A DNA stretch of 45,604 nt from Parcubacteria group bacterium (GTDB lineage Bacteria > Patescibacteriota > Patescibacteriia > Magasanikbacterales > GCA-002688135): contig NZCD01000069.1 of the NCBI GenBank assembly GCA_002688135.1, forward strand, positions 1 through 45,604, written 5' to 3'. Below are positions 10,717 through 19,672 of the stretch, piece by piece. The translations under genes and the position numbers were made by a program. Each line of letters begins with the position of its first letter. The first letter of the stretch is position 1. The notes below the pieces were generated by a model, which ran no database searches, was not told the DNA's origin, and was given only the letters and a program-made list of their open reading frames with translations.

Positions 10717-11541
10717 ATGAAAATTGGAGCACATGTTTCTATTGCGGGTGGGATTGATAATGCGCCTGGGCGGGCGGCTGAATTGGGTTGTGAGGTTTTT
10801 CAGATTTTTTCTCGTTCTCCTCAAGGTGGGCCGGCTCCGAAATTGACTTCTGAATTAGTTGATAATTTTTTGGCGGAATGTGAGAAATATAAGATGGAAG
10901 AGTGGGTTGTGCATACGCCGTATTATATTAATTTGGCGAATGCGAAAGAGCTGACACGGAAAAATTCTGTGAGGATTATTCGTGAGGAATTGGAACAGGC
11001 GAGTGTGATTGGCGCTGCTTATGTGATGACACATATCGGAAGTTCGCGTGATGCTGGCCCGAAAGAAAGCTTGAAGTTGTGTGTTGAGGGTATAAAGAAA
11101 ATTATGGATGGATATGATGGTTCTGCGAAATTTTTAATTGAGATTGCTGCTGGTTCTGGACATGTTATTGGTGGAACATTTGAGGAGATCGCTGAAATAA
11201 TCGAAAAGTCTAGTACTGATGTGAATGTTTGTTTTGATACACAACATGCATTTGGCGCAGGATATGATTTATCTACAAAAGCTGGTGTGAAGAAAACACT
11301 CGACCATTTCGATGCGACTGTTGGGTTAGATAAGCTCAAAATTTCACATTGTAATGATTCAAAAGTAGAACTTGGATCGCAGAAAGATCGACATGAGCAT
11401 ATTGGAGAAGGATTTATTGGAGTGAAAGGATTTGAAGCGTGGTTTGCTGATAAACGCACAAAAGATATTAATCTCTATTTGGAAACAAAACACGACGCAG
11501 TTGAAAAGGATTTGAAATATTTGAAGAAGCTCCGCGGCTGA
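10717..11541 (+). CDS. nfo: Deoxyribonuclease IV (AP endonuclease IV)
   Basis: MKIGAHVSIAGGIDNAPGRAAELGCEVFQIFSRSPQGG; CFDTQHAFGAGYD; HCNDSKVELGSQKDRHEHIGEG. Confidence 0.95.
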   Translation: MKIGAHVSIAGGIDNAPGRAAELGCEVFQIFSRSPQGGPAPKLTSELVDNFLAECEKYKMEEWVVHTPYYINLANAKELTRKNSVRIIREELEQASVIGAAYVMTHIGSSRDAGPKESLKLCVEGIKKIMDGYDGSAKFLIEIAAGSGHVIGGTFEEIAEIIEKSSTDVNVCFDTQHAFGAGYDLSTKAGVKKTLDHFDATVGLDKLKISHCNDSKVELGSQKDRHEHIGEGFIGVKGFEAWFADKRTKDINLYLETKHDAVEKDLKYLKKLRG

Positions 11542-11546
11542 CCAAT

Positions 11547-11673
11547 GTGTCATCCTGAGCGTTTGTTCTTAAGATCGTTTCATTTGAGCCTGTCCTCGCG
11601 AAGGCGGGGGAAGGATCTCGAGAGTATACTGAAACCAGACGGGATCCTTCGACTAAAACGCTCAGGATGACAC
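11547..11673. repeat. Inverted-repeat element with 18-bp perfect arms
   Basis: GTGTCATCCTGAGCGTTT (11547..11564) and its exact reverse complement (11656..11673). Confidence 0.85.
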
Positions 11674-11745
11674 GTTTAGTGGCGCAGGTTGACCAATCAT
11701 TCAGTTTGTCCTAGTATTTCTGCAGATCATTTAGAAAAGGATGGA

Positions 11746-12141
11746 ATGATGAGCGTGAGACTGAAGATCAAAACACCCCGACAAACCTTTGAGCGGATCT
11801 TGACTCTGGTAAATAACGATACGCGTGTACATACGCGAAACCCTGAACTTCGAGAGATTTCGTGTGGTGAGTTGAGTGATGAAATTCTTGGGCGCGTTGT
11901 GGCTCTTGGTGGGGCAGTCAACAAGGAAGATCCTTTTGATTGGGAAAACACGGATAAATTCATTCACTTTGAGTTTGATGGTCGGCATTATGGTGCAAAG
12001 CGTGGAGAATTTCTTAAAACCGGTTCTGTGCTCTTGCCCGAAGGTTTTGTAGTGCGTGTTAACAGCTGGAATGAGACCGAACCACCGACACCACGAACAT
12101 GGTCTGTTGTTCCGATGGCGAAAGCGTTTCTGCTTCCATAG
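11746..12141 (+). CDS. Hypothetical protein (track start 11689 is TTG; ATG at 11746 more likely)
   Basis: MMSVRLKIKTPRQTFERILTLVNNDTRVHTRNPELREISCGELSDEILGRVVALGG. Confidence 0.55.
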   Translation: MMSVRLKIKTPRQTFERILTLVNNDTRVHTRNPELREISCGELSDEILGRVVALGGAVNKEDPFDWENTDKFIHFEFDGRHYGAKRGEFLKTGSVLLPEGFVVRVNSWNETEPPTPRTWSVVPMAKAFLLP

Positions 12142-12156
12142 CATTTAGGACATACC

Positions 12157-12429
12157 ATGCATCGATATTACAGAGAGCAACACATGCGATCTGTTCAGGC
12201 GAAGTGGGAGGAATCTACTTTTCTTGATTGGGTAGCTCGTGTGTTTCATTTGGATCGTTCGTTGATTTCTCTTGATACGGTTGTGCCGTCTACATCTTCA
12301 ATAGATGTGATTATCGACCATCTTGTGTGGGATCAATGTTCGACCGACAGAAGTCTTCTCCCAAGCGATCGCCTTCCTACATTCAAAGAAGTACGCAATG
12401 TTTTCTATAACATTTCTGGTGGAGATTAA
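12157..12429 (+). CDS. Hypothetical small protein
   Basis: 90-aa ORF directly after 12141 and followed by a terminator. Confidence 0.5.
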   Translation: MHRYYREQHMRSVQAKWEESTFLDWVARVFHLDRSLISLDTVVPSTSSIDVIIDHLVWDQCSTDRSLLPSDRLPTFKEVRNVFYNISGGD

Positions 12430-12440
12430 TTCCTCCACAC

Positions 12441-12463
12441 TTCCCGCAATGCGGGATTTTTTA
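12441..12463 (+). terminator. Rho-independent terminator
   Basis: TTCCCGCAATGCGGGATTTTTTA. Confidence 0.7.
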
Positions 12464-12502
12464 ATACTTAGTTTCAAAAAATCCGACCGTAGTCGGAGAT
12501 GT

Positions 12503-13171
12503 CTAGCGAAAGAATAGTTCCTGTGGATGGAGCCTGTTTGTTCGCAGTTTTTTCCACCATTTCACTCTGTGGGGTGGGGCGGCGGTGTATTTCCAATATG
12601 CCGTGCCCGCGAGGTTTGGTATTGCGGGTATGTATGGTCCGATTTTATCCGTTCTTGCGCCGAGGCTCTGGTATCGAGGATTTTGGATGGTTCCATTCTC
12701 ATCGATTTCATCGGTATTCATACCAAGAGTCGACGTGATGCATCTAGAGCAAAACGGACTCATGTATCCCTTAGGATTTCTCCATAACTTGCAGTTTGTG
12801 GCACCACATTTTCCACATCGATAGCTATCTGGCACACCAATTTCTGTGAATTCGACAGCCTCATCTGCTTTATCTGGAAGTCGACACCACCAGCCCACTG
12901 CTTCGTCTGGTGATTCGCCATATTCCCAATAACCTAGGTTGTTGTCATATGGAATTGCTGCCATATACCAAACCTTTCCTGATCTGCGTGCATTTTCTAT
13001 TCCATCATTACTGTTTTCAACTACAACACCCTGCTTTCCATCAACACAGTTTACACACAACAACTTTACGGTCCTTGACCAATCATACTCTCGAAACAAC
13101 TTGCAATTCGTTTTACCACACTCCAAACAGATATAATTATCTGGAACTTCATTCTTACTGTAACTCAACAT
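12503..13171 (-). CDS. Hypothetical protein with two copies of a double-CxxC/WW motif domain
   Basis: VPDNYICLECGKTNCKLFRE...LLCVNCV...AAIP...VGWWCRLP and VPDSYRCGKCGATNCKLWRN...PFCSRCI...IPAIP...VKWWKKL...HPQELFF. Confidence 0.75.
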   Translation of the reverse strand: MLSYSKNEVPDNYICLECGKTNCKLFREYDWSRTVKLLCVNCVDGKQGVVVENSNDGIENARRSGKVWYMAAIPYDNNLGYWEYGESPDEAVGWWCRLPDKADEAVEFTEIGVPDSYRCGKCGATNCKLWRNPKGYMSPFCSRCITSTLGMNTDEIDENGTIQNPRYQSLGARTDKIGPYIPAIPNLAGTAYWKYTAAPPHRVKWWKKLRTNRLHPQELFFR

Positions 13172-13183
13172 CAGATTTTTCTC

Positions 13184-13882
13184 CTATTGAAAGAATGCTT
13201 CTTGTGGATGCGATTGATCTTCGGGGAGTCGGTTCCACCAATCAAGCATTTCTTGTTTTACTTCATAGATAAATATGATATCACCAGCAAATCTTGATCC
13301 CGGAATTGCTGGAATCCAGTCTGTTACACGGAGTCTTATTTTCATCACTACTACCACAACACCCTCCTCGTTATTACCGCTCTCACTCTTATCAACAATG
13401 ATTTCGGGTTTCACAGCACAGGCAGTACAGTGCATCTCATTTTTTTCATTTTCCCATAATCGGATTCCCGCTTGTTCGCACCTGCTGCATGTGTACCAAT
13501 CAGGAAAATCTGAAGATGAGTAATCGAATGCGTTTTCAGCTATTTCTTCTGAGTCGATGACGCCTAATTCACGAAATGCTGGAACTAGTTCTTTTGGTAG
13601 CTTCCAATCTTGAATATTCTCTTTAGCATATTGATATCCAAAATGAAATCGACACCGTGCACCTTTTCTTTCTGGATCCTTTTTTCGATCCATCGCATAA
13701 CATCTACCAGCAGGTCCTCCAAGGAAATTACTACAGTCCTCCGGGCGCGCAATGGTCTTATCATCTTCACGACGGACTATTCCAATACTTATTTTAAGTC
13801 CTCCATCTGTAAGAACTGTGTTGCCGTCAAAATCACAGCCCTTGCACGCCACCACTACTTCTCTTTTTATTCTTACCGTCAT
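13184..13882 (-). CDS. Paralogous hypothetical protein with one copy of the same domain plus an N-terminal Cys-rich region
   Basis: FPDWYTCSRCEQAGIRLWENEKNEMHCTACA...WIPAIP...LDWWNRLPEDQSHPQEAFF. Confidence 0.75.
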   Translation of the reverse strand: MTVRIKREVVVACKGCDFDGNTVLTDGGLKISIGIVRREDDKTIARPEDCSNFLGGPAGRCYAMDRKKDPERKGARCRFHFGYQYAKENIQDWKLPKELVPAFRELGVIDSEEIAENAFDYSSSDFPDWYTCSRCEQAGIRLWENEKNEMHCTACAVKPEIIVDKSESGNNEEGVVVVVMKIRLRVTDWIPAIPGSRFAGDIIFIYEVKQEMLDWWNRLPEDQSHPQEAFFQ

Positions 13883-13948
13883 TTACCCAATCTCCTTATT
13901 ATGAAAGAACCTTTCTAATATATGGTATTTTACTTGTTTTGTCAATAG

Positions 13949-14197
13949 TTAAGCCGGGTCATTCCCGCCTTTATTCCAGGGGTTGCAGCGGAGGATTCTG
14001 TAGAGTGTTTTTATAGATCCTTTTAGTAATCCGTGTTTTTTTATTGATTCGTATCCGTATTGCGAGCATGTTGGATTGAATCTGCAGTATCCGTGTGGGA
14101 AGAATTTTTTGAGTGGGCCGTGGTCTGGGGAGAGTGTTTTTTGATATATGCAGACTAAAAACATTCCGACGTGACGAGGTATATGTAGAATGTTCAT
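13949..14197 (-). CDS. yidD: Membrane protein insertion efficiency factor YidD
   Basis: MNILHIPRHVGMFLVCIYQKTLSPDHGPLKKFFPHGYCRFNPTCSQYGYESIKKHG; the track start (14245) extends into a repeat element. Confidence 0.92.
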   Translation of the reverse strand: MNILHIPRHVGMFLVCIYQKTLSPDHGPLKKFFPHGYCRFNPTCSQYGYESIKKHGLLKGSIKTLYRILRCNPWNKGGNDPA

Positions 14198-14204
14198 GAG
14201 AATG

Positions 14205-14345
14205 AAGTCAAAAGTAAAAGCTAAAAAGTAAAAACCACAATTCAAAGTTCAAAACAAACGAGCATAGCGAGTCATCCCGTAGTCGTACGGAATCCATTAT
14301 GAAGATACCACGAACGGCATGGATCCCGTACGACTACGGGATGAC
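14205..14345. repeat. Composite repeat (7-bp-phased A-rich leader plus long hairpin), copy 1
   Basis: AGTCAAAAGTAAAAGCTAAAAAGTAAAA... + GTCATCCCGTAGTCGTACGGAATCC...GGATCCCGTACGACTACGGGATGAC. Confidence 0.85.
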
Positions 14346-14353
14346 AGTTGGTG

Positions 14354-14734
14354 TTAATTTAGTTTTGAGATGAGTTGCTTCATGTTTTCCATGACATCCT
14401 TATATGAAGCTGCGCGTTCTGGAGGGGTTTTTTGTCCTTCTACTTTTGCTTTGGTGTATGTGATAGATGCGGTTCGTGCTTGAATTACTACATCATAACC
14501 TTTTGGTACTGTTTCAAGGATTTCTCGTAATGATTCTCGTACGCGTCGTTTTATTAGATTACGAACTGTAGCGCGTTTTGCTACTTTTGTGCTTACTACT
14601 ACTGCGAAGCGTGTTTGTTCTGCGTTTGTTTGTAGAATTTGGAAACGAAAAAGCGGCGTCATCATGCGCCGCCCTTTTTTGAATACTTTTTTTATATCCT
14701 TCTCTGCTCTTAGCCTGTTTGCTTTTGGGAGCAT
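14354..14734 (-). CDS. rnpA: Ribonuclease P protein component
   Basis: MLPKANRLRAEKDIKKVFKKGRR...FAVVVSTKVAKRATVRNLIKRRVRE. Confidence 0.93.
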   Translation of the reverse strand: MLPKANRLRAEKDIKKVFKKGRRMMTPLFRFQILQTNAEQTRFAVVVSTKVAKRATVRNLIKRRVRESLREILETVPKGYDVVIQARTASITYTKAKVEGQKTPPERAASYKDVMENMKQLISKLN

Positions 14735-14790
14735 ATTTGTACTTTTTATCTTGGTTTTTACAAAATTTAAATTTTCGGTTACTTATTAAC

Positions 14791-14826
14791 GCAAACTATA
14801 TTCCGTTTCACTGCATATAGGTTTGC
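14791..14826. repeat. Hairpin repeat GCAAACTATATTCCG...GCATATAGGTTTGC, copy 2
   Basis: Matches 7699..7737. Confidence 0.7.
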
Positions 14827-14865
14827 TTTCAGCTCGTAGCCGATTTTGTTTCGGGAGCATGTTTC

Positions 14866-15004
14866 AAGATTAAAGATAAAAGCGAAAAATGCAAAACTAC
14901 AGATCAAAATTCAAAGATGTTGTTCACTGTCATTCCGTAGTCGTACGGAATCCATGCTGTTTTGTGCCGTATATTTGATGGATCCCGTACGACTACGGGA
15001 TGAC
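14866..15004. repeat. Composite repeat, copy 2
   Basis: AGATTAAAGATAAAAGCGAAAAATGCAA... + GTCATTCCGTAGTCGTACGGAATCCATG...GGATCCCGTACGACTACGGGATGAC. Confidence 0.85.
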
Positions 15005-15010
15005 AAATGA

Positions 15011-15148
15011 CTACGCTGCCAATGATTTTCGGCCTTTTGCTCGGCGTCTTTTTAGGATGTTTCGTCCTCCTGGAGTGTTGGTTCGTGCACGAAAACCATG
15101 CTTTCTGGCACGTTTTTTTACTTTTGGTTGATACGTTCGTTTGGGCAT
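15011..15148 (-). CDS. rpmH: 50S ribosomal protein L34 (45 aa)
   Basis: [45 protein letters not shown]. Confidence 0.96.
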   Translation of the reverse strand: MPKRTYQPKVKKRARKHGFRARTNTPGGRNILKRRRAKGRKSLAA

Positions 15149-15270
15149 ATATTTAGGATTGAGAGGTGAGGGGTGAGGATTGAGTCCCTGCATTCAGGTT
15201 TTGTGGGGGTATACTAACATTGTGGTTTATGTTTGGCAAGAGATGGGATATAAACTTAAAATTGTGCTCG

Positions 15271-15406
15271 TGTGGACAAAGGTTGACAGAATCCACAGCT
15301 CGCGATAGGCTTAAATTCTAGCTATTGTTAGCGAATTAATATATTTTTAAAAATATATTCACACCTGTTTTTAGTATTTATCCACACTATCCACAGGTTT
15401 TCCACA
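15271..15406. promoter_or_regulatory. DnaA-box cluster upstream of dnaA
   Basis: TGTGGACAA (15271), TTATCCACA (15378), CTATCCACA (15387), TTTTCCACA (15398). Confidence 0.7.
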
Positions 15407-15496
15407 TGGTACACACATATCGTAAACAGTTGACCCTTTTCAAAGAATATTTTGTGATGTATCATCGAAAGACTTATGATTTCATAAATGAAATCA

Positions 15497-15598
15497 GTAA
15501 TGCGTAAGGAGTAATGCGTAATGAGAGAAAGCCTTCGGCTTTTGCCGCCGACGGCGACCGCTTTACGCCTTACTAATTACTCTTTACTAAAATGTGAT
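15497..15598. repeat. Hairpin element with 7-bp-phased arms abutting dnaA
   Basis: AGTAATGCGTAAGGAGTAATGCGTAATGAG ... TTTACGCCTTACTAATTACTCTTTACT. Confidence 0.7.
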
Positions 15599-15610
15599 AA
15601 TGACCTCTTT

Positions 15611-17008
15611 ATGATGACGAACGAATCAATCTGGCAAGCAGTACTTGCTGAACTCGAACTTGAACTCTCAAAAGCGAATTTCACCACGTGGTTTCGCAAT
15701 ACTTCGTTGTCTTTAATGGAGAATAATGAGGTTTCGGTTTATGTTCCAAATAACTTCACCAAATCTTGGTTGGAGAAAAAGTATCACACATCTATATTAA
15801 AAACTCTCGAACAGGTTTTGGGGGCTCGAATTCAGAAGGTTGCGTATTGCGTTGAAAAAAATCCGCAAAAGACTCAAGCCTCTTTTATCACACAAGGTTT
15901 CACTTTCAATCACGATTCTGCAGACAATTCACTTACTGTTGGCCCACAGACTCCTGTGGTTCAGCAAAATCCAAATGCGCGCGGCTTACACCCGCGTTAT
16001 GTTTTTGATAATTTTATTGTGAGTAAAAGTAATGAGTTGGCACATGCTGCAGCGCAGGCTGTTGTATCGAATCCTGGTGCTTCTTATAACCCCCTCTTTA
16101 TATACGGAGGAGTTGGTCTTGGGAAAACTCATTTAATGCAGGCAATTGGACACTCTGTGTTAACTCAGAATTCAGAGGCTAAAGTATTGTATGTATCTTG
16201 TGAAACATTCACGAATGATTTTATTCATGCGGTTCGAAATGGTGTTGCTAAGGAATTTAAAGATCGATATCGAAATGTAGATGTTTTGATTGTTGATGAT
16301 ATTCAATTTATTACTGGTAAAGAGGGGACGCAGGAAGAATTCTTTCACACCTTTAATGCGCTTCATCAGCAAGACAAGCAGATTATTATTTCATGTGATC
16401 GTCCACCAAAAGCAATTCCTGCTTTAGAGCAACGATTACTCTCTCGTTTTGAGTGGGGGATGATCGCAGACATTTCATTTCCTAATGTTGAAACACGTGT
16501 TGCTATTTTGGAAGCGCGTTGCAGCGAGCGTGGTATTAAAGTGCCATCAGATATTTTACATACGATTGCGAATCACATTCAAAATAATATCCGAGAGTTA
16601 GAAGGTGCTTTGAATAAAATTATTGCTACAATTGAAATGCATAAGACTGAACCAACGAAAGAAATGGTTGAGCAGGTTTTGGGGAGCATTAAGGCATCGC
16701 GTACTATTCATTCTGTGTCGCCTAAGGAATTGATTAGAGTTGTTTCTGAATATTTTGATGTAGGTATTGATGATATGGTTGGTAAGAGCCGTGAGAAGCG
16801 TATTGCGTTTCCTCGTCAGATTATTATGTATTTGTTGCGTAAGGAGATGAAGAACTCATATCCGTCGATTGGTGCTGAATTGGGTGGACGAGATCATACT
16901 ACAGCGATTCATGCGTATGAGAAGATTCGAAAGGCGGTTGAGGTTGATAATAAGTTGAAGGCGGATATTCAGTATATTAAGGAGCGGTTGTATACGCCGG
17001 CGGCTTAG
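15611..17008 (+). CDS. dnaA: Chromosomal replication initiator protein DnaA
   Basis: MMTNESIWQAVLAELELELSKANFTTWF; Walker A GGVGLGKTHLMQAIG; GGRDHTTAIHAYEKI signature. ORF-track start 15521 lies in a repeat element. Confidence 0.97.
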   Translation: MMTNESIWQAVLAELELELSKANFTTWFRNTSLSLMENNEVSVYVPNNFTKSWLEKKYHTSILKTLEQVLGARIQKVAYCVEKNPQKTQASFITQGFTFNHDSADNSLTVGPQTPVVQQNPNARGLHPRYVFDNFIVSKSNELAHAAAQAVVSNPGASYNPLFIYGGVGLGKTHLMQAIGHSVLTQNSEAKVLYVSCETFTNDFIHAVRNGVAKEFKDRYRNVDVLIVDDIQFITGKEGTQEEFFHTFNALHQQDKQIIISCDRPPKAIPALEQRLLSRFEWGMIADISFPNVETRVAILEARCSERGIKVPSDILHTIANHIQNNIRELEGALNKIIATIEMHKTEPTKEMVEQVLGSIKASRTIHSVSPKELIRVVSEYFDVGIDDMVGKSREKRIAFPRQIIMYLLRKEMKNSYPSIGAELGGRDHTTAIHAYEKIRKAVEVDNKLKADIQYIKERLYTPAA

Positions 17009-17052
17009 TGAGGTGTAAGGTTTTAGGTGTAAGGTGTAAGGTTTTGCACTTG

Positions 17053-17300
17053 TTGTTCACAGGGTACGCACATGTGATTAGACTGTTAGGGAGGTCGAGT
17101 AAGGTGTGATTAACAATTGAGTTGTTCACAGAAAAAAATAAGGGGTTAAGTTCATACACAATTCGTACACATGGCATTTCACAGTTGGTGTGTACAAATT
17201 ATTGTCTAAAATTAAAACAAAAAGTGAGTTGTTAGACTTATCCCGTGCCTTATTATTACTATTAGTTTAATTTATATATAAATATAATATAATACATTTT
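17053..17300. promoter_or_regulatory. Probable oriC: DnaA boxes, DnaA-trio-like run and AT-rich DUE
   Basis: TTGTTCACA (17053, 17122), TTATCCCGT (17238), then TTA-TTA-TTA-CTA-TTA (17250..17264), then AT-only-like TTTATATATAAATATAATATAATAC. Confidence 0.65.
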
Positions 17301-17347
17301 CAGAAATGAGAGAGAAGGGGGAGTTATAAACCTAAGAAAGGAAGAAT

Positions 17348-18472
17348 ATGAAGTTCTCATGCACAAAGGAGAATTTACTCAAAGCGTTAACATGTACTGG
17401 ATACGTATCTGGTAAACAAGTGAACTTGCCGATATTGCAAAATGTGTTGATATCAATGAAGAACACAGAAACGAAGATTGTATCGACTAATTTGGAGATT
17501 GCGGTTTCAGCGCAGTTGCGAGCGAAGGTTGAGACTGATGGAGAGTTTACTGTTCCGGCGAGAGTATTTTTGGAATATATGTCGAATGTTCCAGGGGATC
17601 GTGTTGATATTGAATTGCATGATTCTGGATTGGGTGTTCAGATGGGGCATTCTAAGACTGTGTTGAAGGGGATGGAGGCGACGGAGTTTCCTCTGATTCC
17701 AGGAATAGAAGGTGATGTTGTATTTGAATTAGATGCGAAGGTTTTGTTGAATGCGTTGCATCAAGTTTTATTTGCAGCTTCTAAGAGTGATGTTCGTCTG
17801 GAATTGTCTGGTGTGTTATTTCATTGTAATCCACCTGAAGGAAAACAAAATTTAGTATTGGCGGCGACAGATAGTTTTCGGTTAGCTGAAAAGAAAATTA
17901 CGTTTAAGAGTGGTGGAACTGAAGAGAAGCGTGTGATTGTTCCATCTAGAACTGTTGCTGAATTGGTTCGTATTATAAATGTTTCTTCAAAAGAAATTGA
18001 TAGTGTGACGATGCGTGTTTCTGATCATCAGATTGTATTTGTGTGTGGTGGTGTGCAAATTACATCGCGATTAACTGAAGGGAATTATCCGAATTATGAA
18101 CATATTATCCCCAAAGAATCGAATGTTGAAATGAGTGCTTTGAAGGATGATGTTGTGAAACAAGTTAAGGGTGCGAGTTTGTTTACTACGAAGGGGATTG
18201 GTGCGGTGCGGATGAAATTTGTGGCAGCTGAAAATAAAATAAATATTACATCGACGAATGCGCAGACGGGGGAACATGCTGGGAGTGTTGTTGCGGAAGG
18301 AAAAGGTGATGAAGTTGAGATGTATTTGAATCATCGATATATTTTGGATGGGTTGGGTGTGATTGATAATGAGCGGGTTGTTTTTTCTGCGCAGTCTACT
18401 GATGCGCCGTTAGTGATGCGCCCACAAATGGATAAAGATTATCTGTACATGATAATGCCGATTAAACAGTAA
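17348..18472 (+). CDS. dnaN: DNA polymerase III subunit beta (sliding clamp)
   Basis: MKFSCTKENLLKALTCTGYVSGKQVNLPILQNVLI...MPIKQ; adjacent to dnaA. Confidence 0.96.
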   Translation: MKFSCTKENLLKALTCTGYVSGKQVNLPILQNVLISMKNTETKIVSTNLEIAVSAQLRAKVETDGEFTVPARVFLEYMSNVPGDRVDIELHDSGLGVQMGHSKTVLKGMEATEFPLIPGIEGDVVFELDAKVLLNALHQVLFAASKSDVRLELSGVLFHCNPPEGKQNLVLAATDSFRLAEKKITFKSGGTEEKRVIVPSRTVAELVRIINVSSKEIDSVTMRVSDHQIVFVCGGVQITSRLTEGNYPNYEHIIPKESNVEMSALKDDVVKQVKGASLFTTKGIGAVRMKFVAAENKINITSTNAQTGEHAGSVVAEGKGDEVEMYLNHRYILDGLGVIDNERVVFSAQSTDAPLVMRPQMDKDYLYMIMPIKQ

Positions 18473-18486
18473 TTTTAGGTGCTAGA

Positions 18487-18513
18487 TAAAACCACACAGA
18501 TTGTGTGGTTTTT
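18487..18513 (+). terminator. dnaN terminator
   Basis: AAAACCACACAGATTGTGTGGTTTTTG. Confidence 0.75.
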
Positions 18514-18543
18514 GTGTTGTAATACTTTTTGTGATTTTGAAAA

Positions 18544-19392
18544 TTATTTAAGCGTGGTGTTAATTGTTTTGAGGAGGGGATGTTTGAGATTAATATGCGA
18601 TGTTTTTGTTGTGAAAATTCCGACAGTACGCGATATTTTAAATGAAATTTTTGTTTTGTGAAGAGATTTATTTTTTAGTTCGTCTGTGATTTGATGTTGT
18701 GGGAGAAGTGTTACGCCAGCTCCAGATTCTGCCATCTCTAGTAGAAAGTTTGGGTTAGTTGATTCAATGAGAATTTTTGGTGTGTAGTTGTTTTTTTGAA
18801 ATGTTGTGTCGATGTATGATCTTGTTGTTGATCCTGCATCATAAAGAATGAACGGGATTTCTTTTTTTGGATTCCATTTTTTTCCTGAAACAGGGATGAG
18901 TTCTTCGTCGTATGTTTTGAGGATTGTGATATTGTGGGGAGGCTTGTATTGTTGTGGGACAACACAAATACATATATCGAATAATCCTGCTTGGAGCCAT
19001 GAGAGCAAGTTTCTTGAATTATCGATTTTCATTTCGAAATGATACTCGTTTGTGTCGAGATTTTTTTTGAGAAAGTGGATTAGTTTGAGCGCTGCGGAAT
19101 CGTATAGACCGAGAGAAATAATTTGAGATCCACGAAGATTCGTCAGTTCGCTGGCGTTTTGTATTTTTTCCCAATTGTCGTTCATTCTTCTGGCGAGCTG
19201 GTATACGATTTGGCCTTCTTTGGACAGCTGTGGTGTTGGGGTGAGGGATGTGAACAGATTTAGCTGTAGGTGCTCTTGAAGGCGTTTGAGAGACTGTGAG
19301 ATGGCTGGTTGGGATATGTTGTGGGATTCGGCTGCTTTGGTTACGGAGCCTTTATGTACTATTGAGATGAATCGCTCCAGTTCGAGTAGCAT
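18544..19392 (-). CDS. LysR-family transcriptional regulator
   Basis: MLLELERFISIVHKGSVTKAAESHNISQPAISQSLKRLQEHLQLNLFT HTH plus substrate-binding-like domain; ATG at 19392. Confidence 0.92.
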   Translation of the reverse strand: MLLELERFISIVHKGSVTKAAESHNISQPAISQSLKRLQEHLQLNLFTSLTPTPQLSKEGQIVYQLARRMNDNWEKIQNASELTNLRGSQIISLGLYDSAALKLIHFLKKNLDTNEYHFEMKIDNSRNLLSWLQAGLFDICICVVPQQYKPPHNITILKTYDEELIPVSGKKWNPKKEIPFILYDAGSTTRSYIDTTFQKNNYTPKILIESTNPNFLLEMAESGAGVTLLPQHQITDELKNKSLHKTKISFKISRTVGIFTTKTSHINLKHPLLKTINTTLK

Positions 19393-19398
19393 ATTTTT

Positions 19399-19538
19399 CA
19401 AGATCAAATATTAAAGCGAAAAGATTAAAACCACAGATCAAAATTTAAAGATTTTGTTCGTTGTCATTCCGTAGTCGTACGGAATCTATGTTGCTTTGTA
19501 TTGCTGACTTGATGGATCCCGTACGGCTACGGGATGAC
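19399..19538. repeat. Composite repeat, copy 3
   Basis: AGATCAAATATTAAAGCGAAAAGATTAAAACCACAGATCAAA... + GTCATTCCGTAGTCGTACGGAATCTATG...GGATCCCGTACGGCTACGGGATGAC. Confidence 0.85.
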
Positions 19539-19672
19539 AATTATGTGGATAAGCTGTGCTTATAGTGGATAAGTATCATTAATTTGGATTATATATGAGT
19601 ATGGTATATAGTTCAAGCGTTCTTTACTTAACTGGATTTCCGCCTTTGCGGGAATGACAAAAGGAGAGTTTT

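Noticed and set aside
16977-17177. 66-aa minus-strand ORF in the dnaA-dnaN gap
   Set aside because: Encodes repeated TLHLTPKTLHLTK from a heptamer tract and overlaps the likely oriC.
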